Shown: positions 17,273 through 26,941, counted from the first letter of the stretch. The stretch is 64,000 nucleotides of DNA from Sinobaca qinghaiensis (GCF_003610495.1 NZ_RAPK01000012.1:57560-121559), one strand, 5' to 3'. Notes: generated from the sequence alone by a model not told the origin. Program-made: numbers and translations.

Positions 17273-18538
17273 CTAGAGCAGGAAAAGTGAAAGTGGTTCA
17301 AAGATAATAACGATAATGCCAATAAGTACCATCATTACAATAAATGGAGGAGTCCCCCGTATCGTATCCATGTAGGATCGGTTAAATACGGCGCTGGCCG
17401 TGAATATATCAACTCCAAACGGCGGAGTGGCTGATCCGAGTGCCGCCTGGAAAGTAATAACAATACCAAGATGTACCGGGTCAACCCCTGCCTGCATCGC
17501 GGCAGGGTAAAAAATAGGAGTTAAAATAAGAATGACGACAATTGGATCGACGAACATACAGCCAATAAAAAAGAAAATAGAGACAATTATAAGAACGTAT
17601 ATCGGCCCAGGGCTTCCCGAAAGAAAGGTATCTGTAATGAGCTGGGGAATTCTCGCAAACTGAATCGCCCAGGCAAATGCCTGCCCGCCAGCTACGAGAA
17701 TAAACACAGCCGAAGTAACCAGGCCGGTTGATAAAGCTACTTTTGGTATTTCCATAATTTTAATGGAACGGTAGATAACGACTTCCAGCAGAAGAGCGTA
17801 CAATACAGAAATAGCAGCCGCTTCTGTCGGCGTGAATAATCCTGTGTAAATTCCGCCTATAATAATTACCGGAAAAAGCAAAGGTAAAATCGCTCGATAT
17901 GTAACCAAACCGCGCTGTTTCCAGCTTATTTTCTCTGCCAGTGGTATATTATTAATTTTCGCATGAACATAGCCGTAAAGAGCAAAACATAAAAGAACAA
18001 GAATACCCGGGCCAATACCTGCAATAAATAAATCACCTACGGAAGTGCCTGAAGTTAGGGCATAAATGATCATCGCAATACTCGGCGGTATAATAAGCGC
18101 CACGTCGCTTGCATTAATAATAAAAGCAATTGCGGTTGAATCCTTATAGCCAATTTTCAAGAGCCTTTCCCTCATGGGTCTTCCAATGGCTACAACCGTT
18201 GCCTGGGTGGATCCTGAAATCGAGCCGAATACAGCGCATGCGGCAGCTGTTGTTATCGCATAACCACCACGCAGATGGCCGACGAACGCGCCGATAAAAT
18301 CAAGAAGACGGTTGGAAGTACGCCCTTTTGACATAATGTCCGCCGCAAAAATAAATAACGGAACAGCCAGCAGGGCATAATTTGAAATACCTTCCAGCAT
18401 CTGCTGAACCATAAAAAATGGTTCTACGTTCGGAAAGAAAAAGATGACGACTACCAGTGGAGCAAGAATAAGCGGAATCATCATTGGAAAGCCCAGCATA
18501 AGGAATACAAACATTATTCCAACAAGTGTTAAGATCAT
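17273..18538 (-). CDS. TRAP transporter large permease (DctM family)
   Basis: A 421-residue hydrophobic protein with about 12 membrane segments and typical DctM sequences: GSISGSTQATVVAIG, NASDVALIIPPSIAMIIYAL and PTEAAAISVLYALL. It is the ion-coupled translocation subunit, working with DctQ and the DctP lipoprotein. It starts behind GGGGGACAC, 27 bases after dctQ. Confidence 0.92.
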   Translation of the reverse strand: MILTLVGIMFVFLMLGFPMMIPLILAPLVVVIFFFPNVEPFFMVQQMLEGISNYALLAVPLFIFAADIMSKGRTSNRLLDFIGAFVGHLRGGYAITTAAACAVFGSISGSTQATVVAIGRPMRERLLKIGYKDSTAIAFIINASDVALIIPPSIAMIIYALTSGTSVGDLFIAGIGPGILVLLCFALYGYVHAKINNIPLAEKISWKQRGLVTYRAILPLLFPVIIIGGIYTGLFTPTEAAAISVLYALLLEVVIYRSIKIMEIPKVALSTGLVTSAVFILVAGGQAFAWAIQFARIPQLITDTFLSGSPGPIYVLIIVSIFFFIGCMFVDPIVVILILTPIFYPAAMQAGVDPVHLGIVITFQAALGSATPPFGVDIFTASAVFNRSYMDTIRGTPPFIVMMVLIGIIVIIFEPLSLFLL

Positions 18539-18565
18539 TTGTGTGTCCCCCGCTATCTGAATGAA

Positions 18566-19114
18566 TTATATGTTTGTAGGATTTTCCACTTCGCTGTCTG
18601 AAGCATAGTCCTTACGTTCAGCAGCCAAGTAAACTTCTTTGTTTCTTACATTCACCCAGAAATTCCTGAGAAACTGAATGCCCCCGAGCGTAAATCCTAT
18701 AGGTGCCCATATGAGCATCCAGTAATAAGGAAAACGCAGAGCGGATGTCGTGCGGCCTGAATTATATACAGACATCACATATTCGTATGAATAAAAGGCT
18801 AAAACAAATAAAATAATGGCAGTAACAAAAGGAATAATCAGAGCAAGTGCTTTTCTCGGCTTATAAGGTACATTATCAAAAACGGCAGACATGCTTATGT
18901 GCCGGCCCTGCCTGGCTACATAGCTTATTCCCATAAAAGTTGCCATATAAAGAGCAAGCTGGCTGATTTCTTCTGTGAACGCCCAGCTTCCCATATTCAG
19001 GTTACGGCTCACCGTATTTCCTGCCACCATGACTGTAATCGTAATAATGGACAACGCTAAAATAGCCTCTTCCACTCTCTTTAGACCAACATCCAGCCAT
19101 TTAAGTATTTTCAT
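18566..19114 (-). CDS. TRAP transporter small permease (DctQ family)
   Basis: A 182-residue protein with four predicted membrane helices and the DctQ-type W-A-F-T-E-E-I-S-Q segment. It pairs with DctM. It is the first gene of the operon. No cognate two-component system or regulator is adjacent. Confidence 0.85.
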   Translation of the reverse strand: MKILKWLDVGLKRVEEAILALSIITITVMVAGNTVSRNLNMGSWAFTEEISQLALYMATFMGISYVARQGRHISMSAVFDNVPYKPRKALALIIPFVTAIILFVLAFYSYEYVMSVYNSGRTTSALRFPYYWMLIWAPIGFTLGGIQFLRNFWVNVRNKEVYLAAERKDYASDSEVENPTNI

Positions 19115-19748
19115 TCTACATCGACATCCATTCTTTAGGAGTATACTGATTAGTTGTTATCTGATACTTTAGGCATACCTATAATAGTAAAAGAACCCTT
19201 CCTTCTATTCAAATACAGTCACCGGGTTTAAAAGCCCGTAAAGAAGGATAAACAGCTGTATAGTGTCCATATCAATGTCATTTCTTTCCTTATCTTCTTT
19301 TCCCCCCTTTCCAGCTGCCTGTTTTATAAACAGTTTGTGAAGATCAGGCATTTGTTCTGTGATAGAAAGCGTGTCTGTGATAGGGTAAAAAGGTAGGGTT
19401 TGTGCAGAATATAAATATTTTGCGCCTATAGTATTAATAAACAAATAAAAACAAATTAATCCTGATGCGAATATTTACATCCTATAATAAATTAGTTAAA
19501 TGATCACAGGGCTTGTCATATTATGTACTAAAGTTTCCTTGTTCCTTTATGTTTTTCGTACGTATAAAGGTTTTTGTAATTATAACAATTTTCCGAAAAA
19601 TATAAAAGAGTTAGTTCTTTAAAACTATTTCAAGATGCCTTCTGCCTTTATTATTTTATATTAGAAAAGTATATGTGTACGCGTACAGTTACTGAAACAT
19701 CATTTATCACGTATCAGGAGAAATTAATGGAGAGGAAGATCATATTAC
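19115..19748. other. Long AT-rich intergenic region between divergent dctQ and yuiD
   Basis: 634 bases with no convincing gene. It contains a palindrome TGTACGCGTACA (19676-19687) upstream of yuiD and several possible -10 boxes. A 79-codon frame on the minus strand at 19205-19444 lacks a ribosome site and was not accepted. Confidence 0.55.
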
Positions 19749-20231
19749 ATGGAAATCATAAATAACTTTCCATTATGGGTAGCTTTGTTTTCTATCCTTT
19801 TTGCACAGGGCATCAAGATTCCCCTGGCCTTTATCGCTTCAAAAAAATGGGATATGACTTTGGTTACGAGTACTGGAGGCATGCCAAGCTCGCACTCTGC
19901 TGCCGTCACCTCCGTCTGTACAGCAATCGGCCTGGAACAGGGATTTGATTCTTCCATGTTCGCTGTATGTACTATTTTCGGCGTTATCGTCATGTTTGAT
20001 GCTACCGGGGTCCGCCGTCATGCGGGATATCACGCGACAATGATTAACCAGCTTGTCGTAGATTTCAATAAATTTGTTACCGAAGCCAGAACTTGGCAGA
20101 AGAAAGAAGAAACAGAAAAGCGGGAGGAATTGAAAGAACTGCTCGGTCATCAGCCGGTGGAAGTATTCTTTGGTGCCCTTCTCGGTATTCTTATCGCTTA
20201 TTTTGCCAATATGTATTTCATTGGATCCTAA
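19749..20231 (+). CDS. yuiD: YuiD-like divergent PAP2-family membrane protein
   Basis: A 160-residue member of the YuiD family (distantly related to PAP2 phosphatases/haloperoxidases). It has GGMPSSHSA at 43-51, the VRRHAGYHA segment near 88, and membrane segments at the N-terminus, centre and C-terminus. The likely job is membrane-associated phosphate chemistry, but no activity is established. The start at 19749 follows GAGGAAG. A binding-protein-like gene follows 18 bases later. Confidence 0.85.
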   Translation: MEIINNFPLWVALFSILFAQGIKIPLAFIASKKWDMTLVTSTGGMPSSHSAAVTSVCTAIGLEQGFDSSMFAVCTIFGVIVMFDATGVRRHAGYHATMINQLVVDFNKFVTEARTWQKKEETEKREELKELLGHQPVEVFFGALLGILIAYFANMYFIGS

Positions 20232-20249
20232 TAAAGGCAGGTGCAGAAC

Positions 20250-21062
20250 ATGACCCGAATCGTTTCTCTATGTCCAAGCAGCACGGAAACAGCAGCATAT
20301 CTCGGCCTCACTTCTAATCTTGTCGGGGTCGACTCTTACTCCGACTGGCCTGCAGAAGTGAACGACCTTCCCGACCTCGGACCGGACCTTTCCATCGATA
20401 TGGATGCGGTAATGGAGCTCAAGCCGGACGTAGTATTAGCCTCCCACAGCGTTCCCGGCATGGAAAAAAACACACAGGAAATGGATAAAAGAGGTATTTC
20501 CTACGTCTTAACCTCTCCCAACACCCTGTCTGATGTTCTGGAAGATCTGATGATCATTGGAGAGGCTACCGGCACTACGGAAAAAGCAGAAGAAATTATT
20601 TATGCATGCCGCCAGATGATGGATACGTACCATGAGCTGGCATCGAGGTGCGAGCCTTCCAGACTTTACTGGGAATGGTGGCCCAAACCTCCTTTTACGC
20701 CGGGAGGCGGTAACTGGCTGACAGAAATCAGCGCTATGGCAGGGGCGGAAAATATTTTTGCCGATAAAGAAGAAGCCAGCGTGAAAACGACATGGGAAGA
20801 AATCCGGGAACGCGATCCGGATCGTATCTGCCTTGCATGGGTAGGGGTTCCTTTTGATAAAGTAAAGCCAGAGCTTTTGAAAAAAAGAGAAGGATGGCCG
20901 TCCATGAAGGCAATGGAGAACGGCAGCATTGATGTGCTGCCGGAGCCGTTGTACTGCCGGCCTTCCCCACGGCTTTTTACAGGCCTTGCCGAGCTGGCCT
21001 ATCTTCTTCATCCGGATATCTTTCCAAAACCCCTCTCATCGGACGTACTGCTTCATCCATAA
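20250..21062 (+). CDS. BtuF-like periplasmic-binding-fold protein without signal peptide
   Basis: A 270-residue cobalamin/iron-siderophore-type binding fold: MTRIVSLCPSSTET at the start, LKPDVVLASHS near 70, and an EWWPKPPFTPGGGNWLTE segment in the middle. BtuF proteins deliver B12 to BtuCD, but no signal peptide, lipobox or transporter gene is present. It probably stays in the cytoplasm, and its ligand is unknown. ATG at 20250 follows AAAGGCAGG; a GTG three codons earlier is an alternative. It is probably co-transcribed with yuiD. Confidence 0.75.
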   Translation: MTRIVSLCPSSTETAAYLGLTSNLVGVDSYSDWPAEVNDLPDLGPDLSIDMDAVMELKPDVVLASHSVPGMEKNTQEMDKRGISYVLTSPNTLSDVLEDLMIIGEATGTTEKAEEIIYACRQMMDTYHELASRCEPSRLYWEWWPKPPFTPGGGNWLTEISAMAGAENIFADKEEASVKTTWEEIRERDPDRICLAWVGVPFDKVKPELLKKREGWPSMKAMENGSIDVLPEPLYCRPSPRLFTGLAELAYLLHPDIFPKPLSSDVLLHP

Positions 21063-21080
21063 CTATTCATCCGTGCACAC

Positions 21081-21113
21081 AAAAGCCGCTCCTTACCAGG
21101 AGCGGCTTTTTTC
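21081..21113. terminator. Terminator after the BtuF-like gene
   Basis: A perfect 12-bp stem AAAAGCCGCTCC/GGAGCGGCTTTT with a T run, between convergent genes. Confidence 0.88.
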
Positions 21114-21118
21114 TTAAT

Positions 21119-21448
21119 TTAAAACATCTGGTACCCCCGGACTCTCAGCATCCGAATGGCTATCCCTGCAACAATTGCACCTATAAATCCGCTCGTTAAA
21201 ATCAGATAGTCCACAATCTGCAGCGACAGCAGCTGTTCACCAAGCTGGGAAAAAGAAGCGCCCGGCGCGGAGAAATAGCTCCAGATTCCCAGGCTGTCTA
21301 CTATCCATACCACAATCAGCGGATATGCTATCGCCATTACCCACGTCGATCGTAAAATCATATTCAGCAGAAAACCAATGCCAAAAAACAGCAGCAAAAA
21401 CAGCATCATTGAAATAATCAGCTGCGGGAGGCTTCCGATTCCCGTCAT
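21119..21448 (-). CDS. yuiB: YuiB-like membrane protein
   Basis: A 109-residue integral membrane protein with three hydrophobic segments and the conserved ending RMLRVRGYQMF, like B. subtilis YuiB. Function unknown. It lies 97 bases after yumB on the same strand. B. subtilis has yuiA between these genes; no CxxC-rich yuiA frame is seen here. Confidence 0.75.
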   Translation of the reverse strand: MTGIGSLPQLIISMMLFLLLFFGIGFLLNMILRSTWVMAIAYPLIVVWIVDSLGIWSYFSAPGASFSQLGEQLLSLQIVDYLILTSGFIGAIVAGIAIRMLRVRGYQMF

Positions 21449-21545
21449 ATTCTATACCCCCTGTATTGATCGCGCTTACACAAGCGGAGAAAAACCGGAA
21501 ATACCGTCTCAACGATATTTCCAGCTGTTCTGTCCTGACTCGTAT

Positions 21546-22751
21546 TTAAAATGGGTTTTTCCCCTTTTTCAGCACGAGGCCCGGTCCGCCCAATATCCAT
21601 AAATAACGATTATCAATCATTTTTTTCATAAAGTTGGCGGAAGTGCCGAATACTTTACGCTTTCCGATAACGCCAATGGCTTCTTTACCGCCTAGTGAAG
21701 CCACGGTACCTTTAATCTCGGGCTTGAATTCTTCAAGCGCTTTATTGTTAATTAATGCATTCAAGTTATTGGCCACTGTTACTGCCTGCTGCATGGCAAT
21801 CTGTGCCGTTGGCGGATACGGACGTTCTGTTTCTTCATTAATTATAAGCGAACAGTCTCCAATAATAAACACGTTCTCATATCCGGGCGCACGAAGATCT
21901 TTATCTACTTTCACACGGCCGCGCATGTTTTCAAATCCTGACTTCTCAATAACAGGATTGCCGCGTACACCGGTAGCCCATACTACAGTAGACGCTTTAA
22001 CTTCTTCTCCGTTTTTAAGCACAAGACCTTCTGCTGTAACCGCAGAAATCGGGGTATTAATTTTAAATTCCACTCCCCGGTTTTCAAGCAGGTTCATCGC
22101 ATATTCTACAAGCTCCGGGTCAAATCCAGGAAGAGCCGTTGGGGCAGCTTCTACAACATACATCTTTATTTTATTCATTGGAATATCGTATTTTTTGCTG
22201 AGTTCGGGTATACGTTCGCTCAGCTCACCGATAAATTCCATACCGGTAAAACCAGCGCCTGCTACAGCAAACGATAAATCTGCTTCTTTAGGCTCTGGAT
22301 CGTTGTTGTACTTGGAGAACATATATTCAATATGGTCTTTGATCTGGCGGGCTCCATTAAGTGTCCACTTGCTGTATGCGTGTTCAAAAACGCCCTCTAC
22401 GCCGAACGTTTCCGGTACAGCTCCAAGACCCGTAACGATGTAGTCATACTCAGCGCTGCCGGTATTTTTAAGCACTACTTTGTTTTCAGCCGGCTTAATT
22501 TCTACTACTTCATCTTGAATAAATTTAATTTTCGTAGTATCGATCACATCTTTAATATTCATTCTTGTACGATCAGGATGCATCGTACCAGCGGCCGGTT
22601 CATGCAGCCATGTCGTCTGATAATGATAGTCATGCTTGCTGATTAATGTTACATTGGCCTGGTTCTGGTCAATTTTTTTGAAAATTTTCGCTGCCGTAAC
22701 CATTCCGGCGTACCCTGCACCTAAAATAAGAATATTTGGCTTTCCTGCCAT
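21546..22751 (-). CDS. yumB: Type II NADH dehydrogenase (YumB-like)
   Basis: A 401-residue flavoprotein of the NDH-2 family, which passes electrons from NADH to menaquinone at the membrane without pumping protons. The FAD-binding LGAGYAGM is at about 8-15, the second nucleotide fold AVAGAGFTGMEFIGEL near 165, and GDCS in the C-terminal FAD contact region. It has a conserved ending with FMKKMIDNR-LW. It is divergent from yumC, as in B. subtilis. A second NDH-2 (yutJ type) lies at 30.7 kb. Confidence 0.9.
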   Translation of the reverse strand: MAGKPNILILGAGYAGMVTAAKIFKKIDQNQANVTLISKHDYHYQTTWLHEPAAGTMHPDRTRMNIKDVIDTTKIKFIQDEVVEIKPAENKVVLKNTGSAEYDYIVTGLGAVPETFGVEGVFEHAYSKWTLNGARQIKDHIEYMFSKYNNDPEPKEADLSFAVAGAGFTGMEFIGELSERIPELSKKYDIPMNKIKMYVVEAAPTALPGFDPELVEYAMNLLENRGVEFKINTPISAVTAEGLVLKNGEEVKASTVVWATGVRGNPVIEKSGFENMRGRVKVDKDLRAPGYENVFIIGDCSLIINEETERPYPPTAQIAMQQAVTVANNLNALINNKALEEFKPEIKGTVASLGGKEAIGVIGKRKVFGTSANFMKKMIDNRYLWILGGPGLVLKKGKNPF

Positions 22752-23078
22752 GTTGCGTCACTCCCTAGAGAATATAATTTATTTTTTATACGTGCGTTTG
22801 TGATCTATTTCACGTTCAAATACGCAGAAATATTCTTGTTGTTTATAGGATCAGGCTTTATCATAACAAAAGCATGAAAATGTCGTAAAATATTCACAAA
22901 TCTCATTATTAATGATATGGGTTTTACCCGCATATTTCAACCTTTTTTTGCGTCTGTACTCTTTTTATTGCAGCGTTTTCTCTCCATTTATCCGGAATGA
23001 GAAGCAGGACTTTTAAAACAAGGCCTGATATGCGTATAATAGAGGTAGTTTTCTCAGCATAATTTGGAGGTAGATAAC
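22752..23078. other. Divergent intergenic region yumB/yumC
   Basis: 327 bases. The only clear signal is the yumC promoter (TTTAAA at 23012-23017, 17-base spacer, TATAAT at 23035-23040). Nothing else was recognised. Confidence 0.55.
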
Positions 23079-24068
23079 GTGGCACTTGAGCAAGATATAT
23101 ATGATATAACGATTATCGGCGGAGGGCCGACCGGTCTTTTTACAGCATTCTACGGGGGAATGCGTCAGTCAAAAGTAAAAATTATCGAAAGCATGCCCCA
23201 GCTCGGAGGACAGCTGTCTGCTCTTTATCCGGAAAAGTATATATATGATGTAGCAGGCTTCCCTAAAATCAGGGCACAGGAACTTGTCGACAACCTTATT
23301 GAGCAGATGACCCCGTTTGGTCCCAAGGTCGTATTGGAACAATCGGTGGAAAATGTCATTAAAGTAGATGACGATATTATTGAACTGCACACAGACAAAG
23401 AAATCCACTATACAAAGACCATTATCATCACCGCCGGCGTCGGTGCATTCCAGCCCCGCCGCCTTCAGGTGGACGGAGCAGATCCTTATGAAAAAGGAAA
23501 CCTCCACTACTTTATCAACGATCTGCAGACATTCGCAGACGAGAAAGTAATGATTCTCGGCGGCGGCGATTCCGCTGTAGACTGGGCAAACATGCTTGAC
23601 CCTATTTCAGAGGTAAAGCTTGTGCACCGCCGTGCTAAGTTCCGCGCCCACGAACACAGCGTAGAACAGCTTGAACAGTCTGATGTAGAGGTTATGACCC
23701 CCTACCAGGTAACCGCGATTCACGGAGACGGTACGAAGATTCAGCAGGTAGAACTCCAGGAAGTAAAGGGAGACGAAAAATTACTCGTTGATATCGACTC
23801 GCTTATCGTGAACTACGGCTTTGTTTCTTCCCTCGGCCCTATTAAAGAATGGGGACTTGATATTGAGAAGAATACTATCCGGGTAAACAGCCGGATGGAA
23901 ACAAACATTCCGGGCATCTATGCCGCGGGTGATGTGGCAACGTATGACGGTAAAGTAAAGCTGATTGCCACCGGCTTTGGTGAAGCGCCGACAGCCGTCA
24001 ACAATGCTAAAGCATACCTTGACCCCGATGCGAAGCTTCAGCCGGGACACAGCTCCCACATGTTTTAA
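23079..24068 (+). CDS. yumC: Ferredoxin/flavodoxin-NADP+ reductase, type 2 (YumC)
   Basis: A thioredoxin-reductase-like flavoprotein of 329 residues that reduces ferredoxin or flavodoxin with NADPH. It has FAD fold [10 protein letters not shown] (about 13-22), NADPH fold [11 protein letters not shown] near 162, and [20 protein letters not shown] near the end. There is no CxxC, which separates it from thioredoxin reductase. GTG at 23079 is preferred because GGAGGT ends eight bases before it; an earlier TTG lies within that ribosome site. Confidence 0.93.
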   Translation: MALEQDIYDITIIGGGPTGLFTAFYGGMRQSKVKIIESMPQLGGQLSALYPEKYIYDVAGFPKIRAQELVDNLIEQMTPFGPKVVLEQSVENVIKVDDDIIELHTDKEIHYTKTIIITAGVGAFQPRRLQVDGADPYEKGNLHYFINDLQTFADEKVMILGGGDSAVDWANMLDPISEVKLVHRRAKFRAHEHSVEQLEQSDVEVMTPYQVTAIHGDGTKIQQVELQEVKGDEKLLVDIDSLIVNYGFVSSLGPIKEWGLDIEKNTIRVNSRMETNIPGIYAAGDVATYDGKVKLIATGFGEAPTAVNNAKAYLDPDAKLQPGHSSHMF

Positions 24069-24079
24069 AAAACAGCATA

Positions 24080-24119
24080 AAAAAAGCCCTCCGGTGCTAT
24101 CAGCCGGAGGGCTTTTTTT
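24080..24119. terminator. Bidirectional terminator after yumC
   Basis: A stem AAAAAGCCCTCCGG with its complement and a run of seven T, between convergent genes. Confidence 0.88.
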
Positions 24120-24121
24120 CG

Positions 24122-24631
24122 TTATATGAGCTGGTCCGAAAAAATCTCCAGCCGCTCTATCCATTCGCTCTTTGCTGTTTCATCCCTGCTGTACGGATTA
24201 TTTGTATCTACTTTGATTTCAATTTCGACGTTATCTTTATGAGCAACTGATAATCCTCTGAATAATTTCTGACCCCAGTCATAATATTCATTTTTCATTT
24301 CCGGTCCTTTATAGTACATTTCTTTAGATAAATGATCCGGAAGCACCTTTCTGCTGACCGTATACGTTCCTACCAGTGGAAGCGCAGTTTTTTCACATGC
24401 AATGGTATATTTGCTTAGCGCTCTTGTGCCGGATTCGAATTCGAGTACTTCCAGAACGTCTTTTCTGCTGTCCCACGTTTCAATAAGAATACTTCCGCTT
24501 TTGAGGCGGGGCTTAATAAACTGGCTGCACCCGCTGATAAAATAATCCAGTTTCTGTTTTTCTTCTTCTTCACTCGCGCTGCAGGCCGCATGTTCCAATT
24601 TTAAGTTTTCTGTAATCTGGTTTATTTCCAT
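24122..24631 (-). CDS. Hypothetical protein, 169 aa
   Basis: Not recognised. A soluble, acidic protein with no signal peptide or membrane segment, three cysteines (two near the N-terminus and one in IACEKTALPLVG), and a basic patch in the centre. ATG at 24631 follows GGGAGTGA. It is convergent with yumC and divergent from the arylsulfotransferase gene. It is one of the genes that breaks the B. subtilis-like order. Confidence 0.65.
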   Translation of the reverse strand: MEINQITENLKLEHAACSASEEEEKQKLDYFISGCSQFIKPRLKSGSILIETWDSRKDVLEVLEFESGTRALSKYTIACEKTALPLVGTYTVSRKVLPDHLSKEMYYKGPEMKNEYYDWGQKLFRGLSVAHKDNVEIEIKVDTNNPYSRDETAKSEWIERLEIFSDQLI

Positions 24632-24829
24632 AGACTGTTCACTCCCTCTGTATGCTTAAACAGTAGGCTAAACAGTATAAAATGTCAATAAATTCTGACT
24701 TCTTTTTCCGTATTTAAATTCCCGGCTTTGGCTGTTCTCTAATGCGAATACTTTGTATTCAAATACACATGTTTTGCTTATAATTGAGATTAGGATCTTT
24801 AAAAATCTGAAAAATGGGGAGGGTATTTT

Positions 24830-26422
24830 TTGAAAATAATGACTTTTTTCATCCTCGCACTTGGCATTGTCTGGATTATTATTGCAGAAACTACGAATCA
24901 GACCGTTTCTTTTTCTATTTTTCAAAGTGCCTCTACAACGAACAGCGAAACCGATTTAATAGAAGAACAGGAAGAAATGGAGAAAGAATGGCAGCAGGAA
25001 TATATGAACGGCAGCTACTCGTTTGACAATCCAATGGTAATTGAGGATCCCTACGGAGAAGCTCCATTGACTGCCTTAGCGAAGTTCCGAACAGAGGAAC
25101 CGAGCCGGATTACAGTAACGGTGGCCAGCAGGGAAGGCGCAGAAGATATTACACATACTTATTCTTCTTATGCACAGGAACACGAGGTGCCTGTTCTCGG
25201 CCTCTATCCCAACAGCGATAATGAAGTCACTATTACTGCTGAGAACCAACAGGGAACTATTCAGGAAAAAACGATTTCCATAGAAAACGATAGGACTCTT
25301 GAATCCGCCCATGATAGACAAATAGTAGAAAGTTCTCCCGCCGATATGGAACCAGGTCTTACATTTATTAATACTGCTGTGACAGAACCTTACGGGGTGG
25401 ATGAGCAGGGGGATATCCGCTGGTATTCATCGAGGACCGGAGGATTTGCCTTTAAACGGCTCGCTAACGGAAATCTGCTCCGCGGAATGTCCGAATCTGC
25501 GGATGAGCGAAATGAATATCTTCTTGAAACAGATATGCTTGGAAAAGTGCAGCACCAATATAAGATTAATGTTCCCAACTATGATGACAACAACGTTATT
25601 CATCATGACGCGATTGAACTGCCAAACAATAACCTCCTGGTTACCATACATGACAACAGTAATTCCTATGTAGAAGATACGATGGTAGAAATTGACCGCG
25701 AGACCGGAGAAACCGTCGAAACCCTCGATTTAAAGGACGTTTTTCCAGCCGAAGTCTACGAAAATTATGCCGGGCCCTATAAAAATGAAGGCGACTGGTT
25801 TCATCAGAATGCGGTGTGGTATGATGCCGAAACGGAAAGTATCCTCGTATCCGGACGCCATCAAAGCGCTGTTCTCAGCCTGACGTATCCGGATATGAAT
25901 ATTAACTGGATTCTCGCAGCACCGGAAGACTGGCCGGACAGCATGATGGAAAAAGTACTTGAGCCTGTGGGTGATCCTATTAAGTACCCAGGTGCCCAGC
26001 ATGCGCCTATGATTCTTCCGGATCAGGACAATGACCCGGATACTAAAGATATTCTTTTATTTGACAACAATACAGCAGTCGTCCGCGGCAATGACTCTAT
26101 CAGCAGAGATTTCAGCCAGGGTATTCAATACCGGATCAACGAAACAGACGGCACGGTGGAAACCGTTTGGAATTACGGTGAAGATCGTGGAAAAGAATTC
26201 TTTTCCAATGTAGTCGGTGATGCTGATTATTTATATGAAACCGGAAACCGCCTGCTGACGTCCGGTTACAATGAACTCGAAAACAGCTACCGGGCTGTTA
26301 TTGTGGAACTGGCTTCTGATACAGATGAAATAGTTTATGAACTCGAACTTAACGGCATTCAGGAAGGTGATGGCCGAATTGTATACCGCTCTGAACGCAT
26401 GCCTCTTTATACGGCACAGTAA
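24830..26422 (+). CDS. Membrane-anchored arylsulfotransferase-like protein
   Basis: A 530-residue protein of the bacterial arylsulfate sulfotransferase (AssT) type, which moves sulfate between phenolic compounds without PAPS. An N-terminal hydrophobic anchor (residues 4-19) leads to an acidic linker and a beta-propeller. The conserved residues appear in order: VIHHDAI (His258/259), DWFHQNAV (His325), SGRHQSAV (Arg343/His344) and AQHAPMIL (His391, equivalent to the sulfated histidine). No cysteine is present, unlike the disulfide-bearing E. coli enzyme. The start is TTG at 24830 with GGGAGGG six bases upstream. It stands alone with no dsb partner. Confidence 0.82.
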   Translation: MKIMTFFILALGIVWIIIAETTNQTVSFSIFQSASTTNSETDLIEEQEEMEKEWQQEYMNGSYSFDNPMVIEDPYGEAPLTALAKFRTEEPSRITVTVASREGAEDITHTYSSYAQEHEVPVLGLYPNSDNEVTITAENQQGTIQEKTISIENDRTLESAHDRQIVESSPADMEPGLTFINTAVTEPYGVDEQGDIRWYSSRTGGFAFKRLANGNLLRGMSESADERNEYLLETDMLGKVQHQYKINVPNYDDNNVIHHDAIELPNNNLLVTIHDNSNSYVEDTMVEIDRETGETVETLDLKDVFPAEVYENYAGPYKNEGDWFHQNAVWYDAETESILVSGRHQSAVLSLTYPDMNINWILAAPEDWPDSMMEKVLEPVGDPIKYPGAQHAPMILPDQDNDPDTKDILLFDNNTAVVRGNDSISRDFSQGIQYRINETDGTVETVWNYGEDRGKEFFSNVVGDADYLYETGNRLLTSGYNELENSYRAVIVELASDTDEIVYELELNGIQEGDGRIVYRSERMPLYTAQ

Positions 26423-26480
26423 TACTGTTCTCCCGGGTTGACCTCCCGTTACGCACGTACCTGAATGCATTTTTATTTCG

Positions 26481-26533
26481 GCTATTAAAAAAAGCCCTCT
26501 TACCGGCAGTCGATTACCGGTAAGAGGGCTGTT
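26481..26533 (-). terminator. Terminator between the arylsulfotransferase gene and yutM
   Basis: A perfect 14-bp stem (26493-26506 with 26517-26530). The T run (TTTTTT) lies on the minus-strand side, so it chiefly serves yutM. Confidence 0.85.
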
Positions 26534-26587
26534 TAGGAGGCTTGCCTTCCGCATAAATGCAGTTAACTGCCCCTTATTGGAGAAAAA

Positions 26588-26941
26588 TTAACAATCTTCC
26601 GGCGTACCGGCTTTCGTTGCTGTACGGAATGATGATCCGCAGCCGCATGAAGCGATCGCGTTCGGATTGTCGATGGTGAAACCGCCGCCCATCATGTTTT
26701 GTTTGTAGTCAATCACGACTCCATCCAAAATCGGGGCGCTTTCTTTATCTACAATAACGTCAAGTCCACTTATTTGGAGCACGTCGTCCTCTTCTTCTTT
26801 AACAGAATCAAATCCCATTCCATATGAAAGGCCGCTGCATCCTCCGCCTTTAACGCCTACACGGAGCATAAGGTTTGTATCTTCTTCTTCCTGCATCATC
26901 TCTCTTACGCGAGCAGCAGCTGGTTCTGTAATATTTAGCAT
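26588..26941 (-). CDS. yutM: A-type iron-sulfur carrier protein YutM (HesB/ErpA family)
   Basis: A 117-residue A-type carrier with the three cluster cysteines Cys35 (GGGCSGLSY) and Cys99/Cys101 (SCGCGSSF). It accepts or delivers [Fe-S] clusters downstream of SUF. ATG at 26941 follows AAAGGAGG; the longer open frame upstream is not coding. It is separated from the Spo0E-like gene by 67 bases. Confidence 0.93.
   Translation of the reverse strand: MLNITEPAAARVREMMQEEEDTNLMLRVGVKGGGCSGLSYGMGFDSVKEEEDDVLQISGLDVIVDKESAPILDGVVIDYKQNMMGGGFTIDNPNAIASCGCGSSFRTATKAGTPEDC

Noticed and set aside
19205..19444. 79-codon open frame on the minus strand between dctQ and yuiD
   Set aside because: The only starts (TTG at 19444, internal ATG) lack a ribosome site, and the product has no recognisable pattern.
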